A stretch of 5,210 bases of DNA, taken from positions 1-5,210 of the forward strand of contig SCUH01000168.1 in the NCBI GenBank assembly GCA_004298295.1. Direction: 5' to 3'. Shown here one piece after another: positions 1-5,210 of the stretch. Origin of the DNA: Betaproteobacteria bacterium (lineage in GTDB: Bacteria > Pseudomonadota > Gammaproteobacteria > Burkholderiales > SG8-39). A program made the translations under genes and the position numbers. Numbering within the stretch: the stretch's first letter is position 1; each line of letters opens with the position of its first letter. The notes beneath the pieces were generated by a model. The model saw only the letters and a list, made by a program, of their open reading frames with translations, was not told where the DNA came from and made no database searches.

Positions 1-999
1 CTGTGCGTGTCGTGCAAAGGCTGCAAGCGCGAATGCCCCACGGGCGTCGACATGGCGCGCATGAAGATCGAATACCTGGCGCAGTACCGCGCGCGTCACG
101 CGCCATCGCTGCGCGAGCGCCTGATCGCCTGGCTGCCGCGCTACGCGCCGCTCGCCGCGCGGCTCGCGCCGCTTGCGAACCTGGGCACGTCGCTCGCGCG
201 CGGGAGGCTCGGTTTCTCCACGCGCCGCGCGCTGCCGCGCTGGCGCAGCGACGTTTTTTCCGCCACTGCGGCACCCGACGCAGACGTGGTGCTCTTCGTC
301 GACACCTTCACGCGCTATTTCGAGCCGGAGAACGCGCGCGCGGCGATCAAGGTGCTCGAGGCGGCGGGATACAAGGTCCACGCAACCGAGGGTCTGTGCT
401 GCGGCAGGACCTTCCTTTCCGCGGGACTCGTCGAACAGGCGCGGACCGAGGCGCGGCGCATGGCGATGGCTCTCCAGCCCTTCGTTGCGCGCGGCGTCCC
501 GGTGGTCGGACTGGAGCCGTCGTGCCTGTTCAGCCTGCGCGACGAGTTCACCGCGATGTTGCCGGGTGCGGAAACGGATGCACTCGCGCGCCAGGCGGTG
601 TTGCTGGAGGAATTTCTCGCCGCCGAAGCCGACGCCGGGCGCCTGCAACTACGCCTCAAGCCGCTCGCCGAAGAGGCGCTGCTGCACGGCCATTGCCATC
701 AGAAGGCTTTTGGCGCGATGGGCGCTGCGGAGCGCGCGCTCAGGCTGATCCCGGAATTGAAAATGAGCGTGATCGAGTCGAGTTGCTGCGGCATGGCGGG
801 CAGCTTCGGCTACGAGGCCGAGCACTACGACGTATCGATGAAGATGGCCGAGGCGAACCTGCTGCCCGCGGTGCGCAGCGCGCCGCCCGAGGTGCTGATC
901 ATTGCCGACGGCACCAGCTGCCGGCAGCAGATCGCGCACGGCACGGGCCGCGAGGCCCTGCACGTCGCGCGAGTGCTGGAGCGCGCGCTCGCCGACTAG
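1..999 (+). CDS. FAD-linked oxidoreductase, C-terminal iron-sulfur (CCG) part; 5' end outside window
   Basis: This is the 3' portion (332 codons) of a gene that is open to the left edge and ends at TAG 997-999. Residues below count from the window edge. Residues 2-13 form a CxxCxxCxxxCP [4Fe-4S] ferredoxin-type motif. Two cysteine-rich CCG half-domains follow: one with CCG at 133-135 and a later Cys175 (EPSC), the other with HCH at 231-233, CCG at 262-264 and Cys307 in DGTSC. This tail is typical of roughly 1000-residue proteins that fuse an FAD-binding oxidase module to a GlpC/GlcF-like iron-sulfur module, such as E. coli YdiJ (D-2-hydroxyglutarate dehydrogenase) and D-lactate dehydrogenase relatives. 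By inference it passes electrons from flavin-oxidised 2-hydroxyacids to an acceptor at the membrane. The FAD half is not visible, so the substrate cannot be named, and a separate GlcF-like subunit is not fully excluded. The stop shares CTAG with the opposing gene. Confidence 0.88.
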   Translation: MCVSCKGCKRECPTGVDMARMKIEYLAQYRARHAPSLRERLIAWLPRYAPLAARLAPLANLGTSLARGRLGFSTRRALPRWRSDVFSATAAPDADVVLFVDTFTRYFEPENARAAIKVLEAAGYKVHATEGLCCGRTFLSAGLVEQARTEARRMAMALQPFVARGVPVVGLEPSCLFSLRDEFTAMLPGAETDALARQAVLLEEFLAAEADAGRLQLRLKPLAEEALLHGHCHQKAFGAMGAAERALRLIPELKMSVIESSCCGMAGSFGYEAEHYDVSMKMAEANLLPAVRSAPPEVLIIADGTSCRQQIAHGTGREALHVARVLERALAD

Positions 1000-1754
1000 C
1001 ACCTGGGCAGCCAGCGCAGCAGCCAGTCCTTGGCGCGCAGGCGCGCGTGCTGCGTGGCGATTTTTTCCTCGGGCGACTGGTCGCGGCGAAAATCGAACGC
1101 GCGCCGCGCCATCGGATACATCTGCAGCTCGACCGCCACGCCCCGCTCCCACAGGGCGTAGAAGGCGCGCGCGTTGGACAGCCGCCGCAGCTCGAAGTCC
1201 TGCTCCCCGATCAGCATGAGAACCGGTGCCTTGATGCTCTGCACCTCGGGCGCGAAGGAATAGATCTGCGCCGGCTCGGCCGCGTTGGGATTCTGGAAAT
1301 GTCCGTAGTAGGAGACGATGGCGGCGACATCCTTCGGTCGCTTGGCCGCGAGCCGCAGCGCGTAGTACGGTCCGCGCGAAACACCGATGATCCCTACCGG
1401 TCCTTTGCACGCATCGGCGCGTTTGAGCAGCGCATCGAGCGCGGCTTCGACATCGCCCTCGGTTTCAGGGTCGTGCGGTACGGGCCAGCGCTCGATCAGC
1501 CGTCCTTTCTGCCAATCGGGCGCCGCGACCAGAAACCCCTGCGTCGCGAGTTCCCGCACGTGCGCCCGCTCTTCCTCCTCGTAACCGCGGCGCGCATGAA
1601 TAAAGAGCAGCGGCGGGAAGGGACCGGCGCCGGATGGGTGTGCCACTTCAACCGGAACCTCGACGCTGCCGTTGCGTACGGTCAGCGATTCCACGGTCTG
1701 CGCCATGAGCGAGGCGGAGAAGAGGCACAGGGCTGCAGCACGCAGCGTCTTCAT
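996..1754 (-). CDS. Exported dienelactone hydrolase-like alpha/beta hydrolase
   Basis: This 252-residue protein is probably an alpha/beta hydrolase of the dienelactone hydrolase family; the substrate is unknown. Residues 1-18 look like a Sec signal peptide: Lys2 and Arg5, then a hydrophobic stretch, with likely cleavage after Ala18 (LMA/QT). A periplasmic location is therefore inferred. The fold is recognisable from the LLFIHARRG strand-loop (about 49-57), LVAAPD (75-80), the nucleophile elbow GVSRG (Ser126) and the acid strand LMLIGEQD (Asp186). Classical dienelactone hydrolases use Cys; Ser is common in relatives. The usual YPGAxHAF motif for the catalytic His reads YPMARRAF here, with Arg218 at the His position, so normal triad activity is doubtful. 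The ATG at 1754 overlaps the lgt stop as ATGA, implying co-transcription and translational coupling; a GGAG lies 12 bases upstream, rather far. No lipobox is present, so it is not an obvious substrate of its neighbour. Confidence 0.85.
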   Translation of the reverse strand: MKTLRAAALCLFSASLMAQTVESLTVRNGSVEVPVEVAHPSGAGPFPPLLFIHARRGYEEEERAHVRELATQGFLVAAPDWQKGRLIERWPVPHDPETEGDVEAALDALLKRADACKGPVGIIGVSRGPYYALRLAAKRPKDVAAIVSYYGHFQNPNAAEPAQIYSFAPEVQSIKAPVLMLIGEQDFELRRLSNARAFYALWERGVAVELQMYPMARRAFDFRRDQSPEEKIATQHARLRAKDWLLRWLPRC

Positions 1755-2539
1755 GCCGGTCTGCGGCTCCATACGAACAGCGCGATGCCGGCGACGATCA
1801 TCGGCAGGCTGAGCCACTGTCCCATCGACAGATCGAGCGCGAGCAGGCCGAGAAAATCGTCCGGTTCGCGCGCGAACTCGGCAAGGAAGCGGAACGCGCC
1901 GTATCCAACGAGGAACAGCGCCGAGATCTGGCCGCGCGGCCTGGGCTTTGCCGAAAGCCACCAGAGCAGCGCAAAAAGCGCCAGCCCTTCCAGCGCGAAC
2001 TGATAAAGCTGCGACGGATGCCGCGGCTGCGGGCCCGCGCCGCGAAACACCATGCCCCAAGGCAGGTCCGTCACCCGCCCCCAGAGCTCGCCGTTGATGA
2101 AATTGCCCAGGCGCCCGGCGGCAATGCCGAGCGGCACCAGCGGCGCGAGAAAGTCCATGACGTCGAGCCAGCGCAGGCGCTGGCGGCGCGCAAAGAACGC
2201 CATCGCCATCAGCACGCCGAGAAAGCCGCCGTGAAACGACATGCCGCCCTGCCAGATGGCCAGGATCTCGAGCGGATGCGAGCCGTAGTAGGCCGGCTTA
2301 TAGAACAGCACGTAGCCCAGGCGCCCGCCGAGAATGACGCCGAGAATGGCCGCGAACAGCAGGTCGTCGAACTGCGCGCGGCTGAGCAATGAGCCGCCGG
2401 CCCGGTCGCGCGCCTGGATGCGCTTGAGGCCGAGCCACCAGCCTGCGGCAAATCCGGCCAGATACATCAGACCGTACCAGCGTACCGCCAGCGGCCCCAG
2501 CGAGAATACGACCGGATCGAAGTTCGGGTGGATGAGCAC
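1751..2539 (-). CDS. lgt: Phosphatidylglycerol--prolipoprotein diacylglyceryl transferase
   Basis: Lgt is an inner-membrane enzyme that moves the diacylglyceryl group of phosphatidylglycerol onto the lipobox cysteine of prolipoproteins, the first step of lipoprotein maturation. The 262-residue protein has the family N-terminus LIHPNFDPV, the WYGLMY segment (21-26), several hydrophobic membrane segments, His103 in SFHGG, and the signature GRLGNFINGELWG at 142-154, with Arg143, Asn146 and Glu151 at the essential positions known from E. coli Lgt. A conserved REPD (224-227) sits near the C-terminal membrane segment. I chose GTG 2539-2537 because homologues begin at this point (MLIHP). An in-frame ATG at 2578 would add 13 unconserved residues and run into the ilvD start. 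No Shine-Dalgarno precedes the GTG. The TGA stop overlaps the downstream hydrolase start, so lgt is probably the first gene of a two-gene operon. Confidence 0.96.
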   Translation of the reverse strand: MLIHPNFDPVVFSLGPLAVRWYGLMYLAGFAAGWWLGLKRIQARDRAGGSLLSRAQFDDLLFAAILGVILGGRLGYVLFYKPAYYGSHPLEILAIWQGGMSFHGGFLGVLMAMAFFARRQRLRWLDVMDFLAPLVPLGIAAGRLGNFINGELWGRVTDLPWGMVFRGAGPQPRHPSQLYQFALEGLALFALLWWLSAKPRPRGQISALFLVGYGAFRFLAEFAREPDDFLGLLALDLSMGQWLSLPMIVAGIALFVWSRRPA

Positions 2540-2576
2540 GGTAAGATGGCATTCTAAACATCGGAGGATCGCAGGC
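2540..2576. promoter_or_regulatory. 37-bp divergent lgt/ilvD spacer with tentative promoters
   Basis: This short spacer must serve both lgt and ilvD unless promoters lie inside the genes. On the minus strand TAGAAT (2556-2551) matches the sigma-70 -10 consensus at five of six bases; it would start transcription near 2544, leaving lgt an almost leaderless message. On the plus strand TAAGAT (2542-2547) matches at four of six and would start near 2554, ahead of the ilvD ribosome-binding site. No convincing -35 hexamer was found for either, so these are weak, inferred assignments. No operator, attenuator or riboswitch is visible; there is no room for a leader-peptide attenuator. Confidence 0.3.
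2563..2568 (+). promoter_or_regulatory. Ribosome-binding site of ilvD
   Basis: GGAGGA lies eight bases before the ATG at 2577. This near-perfect Shine-Dalgarno decides the ilvD start over the open frame that continues upstream through lgt. The ATG forms a CATG palindrome, so the complementary strand also reads ATG there, in frame with lgt. Confidence 0.85.
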
Positions 2577-4268
2577 ATGGCCTACAACCGCAGGAGCCGC
2601 CTCATCACCCAGGGCGTGGCGCGCTCGCCCAACCGCGCGATGCTGCGCGCGGTGGGCTTCAAGGATGACGATTTCGACAAGCCGATCATCGGCGTGGCCA
2701 ACGGCCATTCGACGCTCAACCCGTGCAATGCCGGCATCCAGCCGCTCGTCGATCGCGCCGTCGCCGCGCTCGAGGCCGCCGGCGCCAAGCCGCAGATGTT
2801 CGGCTTTCCGACCGTGACCGACGGCATCGGCATGGGCACCGAGGCGATGAAATATTCGCTGGTGTCGCGCGAAGTCATCGCGGACGCGATCGAAACCTCG
2901 GTGAACGGCCAGGCGATGGACGGTGCTCTGGTCGTCGGCGGCTGCGACAAGAACATGCCGGGCGGCATGATCGCCCTCGCGCGCATGAACGTGCCCGGCA
3001 TCTTCGTCTACGGTGGCACCATCAAGCCGGGCCGGTGGAAGGGGCAGGACCTGACGATCGTCTCGGCCTTCGAGGCGGTCGGCGCGTATGCCGCGCGCAA
3101 GATGAGCGCAGAGGACTTTCTCGGGATCGAGAAGAACGCCTGCCCGACGGTCGGTGCCTGCGGCGGCCAGTACACGGCGAACACCATGAGCTCCTCCTTC
3201 GAGGCGCTCGGCATGAGCCTGCTCGGTTCCTCGCAGATGGCCGCCCCCGACCCTGAAAAGGCCGATTCGGCAGCGGAGTCGGCGCGCGTGCTGGTCGAGG
3301 CGGTGAAGGCGAACCTCAGGCCGCGCGACATCGTCACGCGCAAGTCGATCGAGAACGCGGTCGCGCTCGTGATGGCGACCGGCGGCTCGACCAACGCGGT
3401 GCTGCACTACCTCGCCATCGCGCACGCGGCCGGCGTGCGCTGGAGGATCGACGATTTCGAGCGCGTGCGCAGGAAAGTCCCGGTGCTGTGCGACCTCAAG
3501 CCTTCCGGACGCTACGTGGCGGTGGACTTCCACCGCGCCGGCGGCGTGCCGCAGGTGCTCAAGATCCTGCTCGAGCATGGCGTGCTGCACGGCGAGTGCA
3601 TGACGATTCACGGCAAGACGATGGCCGAGATGCTGCAGGACGTGCCTGCCGAACCGCGCAGCGATCAGGAAGTGATCCGGCCGTGGTCGAAACCGATGTA
3701 TCGCCAGGGGCACCTCGCGATCCTCAAGGGCAATCTCGCGACCGAGGGCTGCGTGGCGAAAATCACCGGGCTGAAGAACACTTCGATCACCGGGCCCGCT
3801 CGCGTGTTCGATTCGGAGAACGCGTGCATGAAAGCCATCATGGCGAAGCGGATCCGTCCCGGCGACGTGATCGTGATCCGCTACGAGGGACCCAGGGGCG
3901 GCCCGGGAATGCAGGAAATGCTGGCGCCGACCTCGGCGCTGATCGGCCAGGGCCTGGGTGAATCGGTCGGCCTGCTGACCGACGGGCGCTTCTCCGGCGG
4001 CACCTGGGGGATGGTGGTCGGGCATGTCGCGCCCGAAGCGTATGTCGGCGGCACGATCGCGCTGGTGAAGGAGGGCGACTCGATCACGATCGACGCGAAG
4101 AAGCGCCTCATCCAGCTCAACGTGCCGGCGAAGGAGCTCGCCGCACGCCGCAGGAAGTGGCGCGCTCCCAAGCAGCGCTATACCCGCGGCTTGCTGGCGA
4201 AGTACATGAAGCTCGTCTCCACCGCCTCGCAGGGCGCGGTGACCGACTGGGATCCGGCAAAGCCCTAG
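2577..4268 (+). CDS. ilvD: Dihydroxy-acid dehydratase
   Basis: IlvD dehydrates 2,3-dihydroxy-isovalerate and 2,3-dihydroxy-3-methylvalerate to the 2-keto acids that lead to valine, leucine, isoleucine and pantothenate; it acts in the cytoplasm with an Fe-S cluster and Mg2+. The complete 563-residue protein has the usual length of the shorter IlvD form. Visible landmarks are ARSPNRAM near the N-terminus, Cys50 in NPCNAG, TDGI (82-85), the signature GGCDKNMPGG (Cys123, Asp124, Lys125), Cys195 in GACGGQYTANTM, MATGGSTN (267-273), YEGPRGGPGM (436-445) and the second signature LLTDGRFSGGT with Ser473. Cys50, Cys123 and Cys195 match the three cluster ligands known for [2Fe-2S] family members, and Lys125 matches the lysine reported to be carbamylated. 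The start is fixed by GGAGGA eight bases upstream. No other ilv or leu gene adjoins it here. It ends in a CTAG shared with the opposing DUF924 gene. No defect was seen. Confidence 0.97.
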   Translation: MAYNRRSRLITQGVARSPNRAMLRAVGFKDDDFDKPIIGVANGHSTLNPCNAGIQPLVDRAVAALEAAGAKPQMFGFPTVTDGIGMGTEAMKYSLVSREVIADAIETSVNGQAMDGALVVGGCDKNMPGGMIALARMNVPGIFVYGGTIKPGRWKGQDLTIVSAFEAVGAYAARKMSAEDFLGIEKNACPTVGACGGQYTANTMSSSFEALGMSLLGSSQMAAPDPEKADSAAESARVLVEAVKANLRPRDIVTRKSIENAVALVMATGGSTNAVLHYLAIAHAAGVRWRIDDFERVRRKVPVLCDLKPSGRYVAVDFHRAGGVPQVLKILLEHGVLHGECMTIHGKTMAEMLQDVPAEPRSDQEVIRPWSKPMYRQGHLAILKGNLATEGCVAKITGLKNTSITGPARVFDSENACMKAIMAKRIRPGDVIVIRYEGPRGGPGMQEMLAPTSALIGQGLGESVGLLTDGRFSGGTWGMVVGHVAPEAYVGGTIALVKEGDSITIDAKKRLIQLNVPAKELAARRRKWRAPKQRYTRGLLAKYMKLVSTASQGAVTDWDPAKP

Positions 4269-4828
4269 AACCCCGACCCGGGTTGTTGCAGGAACGCGAT
4301 CTCGTCCGGCGTGCTTTCCCGGCCGAGTGCAGCGTTGCGGTGGGGGAAGCGCCCGAAGCGCTTGACGACTTCCCAATGGCGCACGGCCCAGATCTCGTTC
4401 GGGTGGCCGGCGAACAGCCGCAGCGACCGCTCCTGGTCGGCGAGACTCTCGCTGTGCTCGAACGGCAGGTAGAAAAACGTGCGCGCGACTTCGGGAAGCT
4501 CGCGGTCGTAGCCTGCGTCGATCGCCCGGCGCGCCGCCTCGAGCGCCAGGGCGTCGGTGGCGAAGGCGCGCGCGGCCTCGGGCCCCGGCGTGCGAAAGAG
4601 GTTGCGGGGAAACTGGTCCAGCAGCACGATGAGCGCGAGACAATCCGGGGCCCGCTCCTGCCAGTGCGCCAGAGCGCCTGAGGCGGCCCCTTCGTAGAGC
4701 GGCAAGAAGCGCGTGCGGATCTCGGCATCGAATGCGGGATCCTTTTGAAACCACTCCTTGCGCGCTTCAGCGCCACGGAACCAGAAGGTCAAGACCTCGA
4801 CCGCGCGGGGGTCTTTGCAGCGATGCAT
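4265..4828 (-). CDS. DUF924 family protein
   Basis: This 187-residue cytoplasmic protein belongs to the DUF924 family, a helical (TPR-like) conserved group of unknown biochemical function common in proteobacteria. The whole domain is present: VLTFWF (12-17), EWFQKDPAFD (25-34), FLPLYEGAASG (41-51), LLDQFPRN (69-76), AFATDALA (88-95), FFYLPFEHSES (118-128), ADQERSLRLF (130-139) and FGRFPHRNAALGR (158-170), ending in a family-like GSGF tail. Length is normal. I chose ATG 4828. An in-frame TTG at 4846 would give 193 residues, and neither start has a good Shine-Dalgarno. The stop codon overlaps that of ilvD. No signal peptide or membrane segment is present. No enzymatic role can be assigned from the sequence; the conserved His and Arg residues (His126, His163, Arg164) are candidates for functional sites by conservation alone. 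Confidence 0.93.
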   Translation of the reverse strand: MHRCKDPRAVEVLTFWFRGAEARKEWFQKDPAFDAEIRTRFLPLYEGAASGALAHWQERAPDCLALIVLLDQFPRNLFRTPGPEAARAFATDALALEAARRAIDAGYDRELPEVARTFFYLPFEHSESLADQERSLRLFAGHPNEIWAVRHWEVVKRFGRFPHRNAALGRESTPDEIAFLQQPGSGF

Positions 4829-4866
4829 CGCGGTATGCTGCGTCAATTCGTCTTGCGGAGCAACGC
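4829..4866. promoter_or_regulatory. 38-bp divergent spacer between DUF924 and SPATA20-like genes
   Basis: The spacer between two opposite gene starts must carry, or overlap, both promoters. On the plus strand TATGCT (4834-4839) resembles a -10 element at four of six bases, but no well-spaced -35 was found. On the minus strand TTGACG (4846-4841) matches a -35 at five of six, but a -10 at normal spacing would fall inside the DUF924 coding sequence and none is visible there. If the alternative TTG start of DUF924 is used, the spacer shrinks to 20 bp. Promoter placement is therefore unresolved. Confidence 0.25.
4857..4860 (+). promoter_or_regulatory. Ribosome-binding site of SPATA20-like gene
   Basis: GGAG lies six bases before GTG 4867. 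It supports this non-ATG start, which also coincides with the conserved family N-terminus (PNRLAHETSPYL). Confidence 0.7.
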
Positions 4867-5210
4867 GTGCCCAATCGCCTCGCGCACGAAACTTCGCCCT
4901 ACCTGCAGCAGCATGCCGGCAATCCGGTGGACTGGCATCCGTGGGGACCCGAGGCGCTGGAGCGGGCGCGGCGCGAGGACCGGCCGATCCTGCTGTCGGT
5001 GGGCTACTCCGCCTGCCACTGGTGCCACGTCATGGCGCACGAGAGTTTCGAAGACGATTCGGTGGCCGCCTTGATGAACCGTTATTTCGTCAACATCAAG
5101 GTCGATCGCGAAGAGCGCCCGGACATCGACCAGATCTACCAGATGGCGCACCAGATGATCGCGCGCGGCGCAGGCGGCTGGCCGCTCACCATGTTCCTGT
5201 CGCCGGACGG
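4867..5210 (+). CDS. YyaL/SPATA20-type thioredoxin-domain protein, N-terminal part (3' end outside window)
   Basis: The first 114 codons of a gene that runs off the right edge; family members are about 670-700 residues, so most is missing. The protein begins PNRLAHETSPYLQQHAGNPV, the classic start of the DUF255/YyaL family (human SPATA20). It continues through PILLSVGYS and the active-site-like motif CHWCHVMAHESFED, with a CxxC at Cys50-Cys53, then VNIKVDREERPDID (75-88) and GGWPLTMFLSPD (103-114), all hallmarks of the N-terminal thioredoxin-fold domain. The unseen remainder is normally an (alpha/alpha)6-barrel resembling sugar epimerases/glycosidases. Its role is not firmly known; redox activity is inferred from the CxxC. 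There is no signal peptide, so a cytoplasmic location is likely. GTG 4867 is chosen from the GGAG six bases upstream and the conserved N-terminus. One small oddity is Gln14, where the family usually has Leu (SPYLLQHA). Confidence 0.93.
   Translation, partial: MPNRLAHETSPYLQQHAGNPVDWHPWGPEALERARREDRPILLSVGYSACHWCHVMAHESFEDDSVAALMNRYFVNIKVDREERPDIDQIYQMAHQMIARGAGGWPLTMFLSPD

Noticed and set aside
3..2003. A long plus-strand open frame through the oxidoreductase, hydrolase and lgt region
   Set aside because: It is low-complexity Arg/Ala-rich sequence out of frame with three clearly recognised genes, so a compositional artefact.
2540..2578. Upstream ATG (2578) as the lgt start, adding 13 residues
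   Set aside because: The extra residues do not resemble Lgt, homologues start at the LIHPNFDP stretch, and no ribosome-binding site precedes this ATG.
4269..4284. Inverted repeat AACCC/GGGTT with a six-base loop just after the ilvD stop, a possible terminator
   Set aside because: The stem is only five base pairs, no T-tract follows, and it lies inside the DUF924 coding sequence encoding its conserved C-terminal tail.
2298..4754. A very long open frame on the minus strand spanning all of ilvD
   Set aside because: It is an antisense shadow typical of GC-rich coding DNA. Its translation is Arg/His/Ala-rich with no recognisable domain, while ilvD on the plus strand is complete with all family motifs.
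1..5210. A novel defence, mobile or biosynthetic system
   Set aside because: Every stretch is accounted for by conserved housekeeping-type genes. No transposase, toxin-antitoxin pair, direct-repeat array, tRNA or compositional break was seen.

Overview
This is a GC-rich, almost fully coding window from a bacterial chromosome. The proteins and their order point to a betaproteobacterium (Burkholderiales/Rhodocyclales-like). That assignment rests on remembered family resemblance and on an lgt next to ilvD neighbourhood I associate with that class; no search was run. Five protein genes are supported. No RNA gene, mobile element, repeat array or CRISPR was seen.

Layout, left to right. The window opens inside the 3' end of a large FAD-linked/iron-sulfur oxidoreductase gene (1-999, +). 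It converges on a two-gene minus-strand operon: lgt (1751-2539), which encodes the lipoprotein diacylglyceryl transferase, followed by an exported dienelactone-hydrolase-like protein (996-1754) joined to it by an ATGA overlap. Only 37 bp separate the lgt start from the divergent ilvD gene (2577-4268, +), a complete dihydroxy-acid dehydratase of branched-chain amino-acid synthesis. ilvD converges on a DUF924 gene (4265-4828, -). After 38 bp a divergent gene for a YyaL/SPATA20-type thioredoxin-fold protein begins (GTG at 4867) and runs off the right edge.

The genes do not form one pathway: they cover respiratory-type oxidation of 2-hydroxyacids, envelope lipoprotein maturation, branched-chain amino-acid synthesis and two poorly understood conserved proteins. 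I found no evidence of a novel multi-gene system. The points worth a second look are architectural and catalytic. Both convergent pairs finish inside a shared CTAG with no spacer. Both divergent spacers are under 40 bp, and in each the plus-strand gene has a clear Shine-Dalgarno while the minus-strand gene has none. The hydrolase has arginine where the family's catalytic histidine is expected. There is no gene-free stretch longer than 38 bp.
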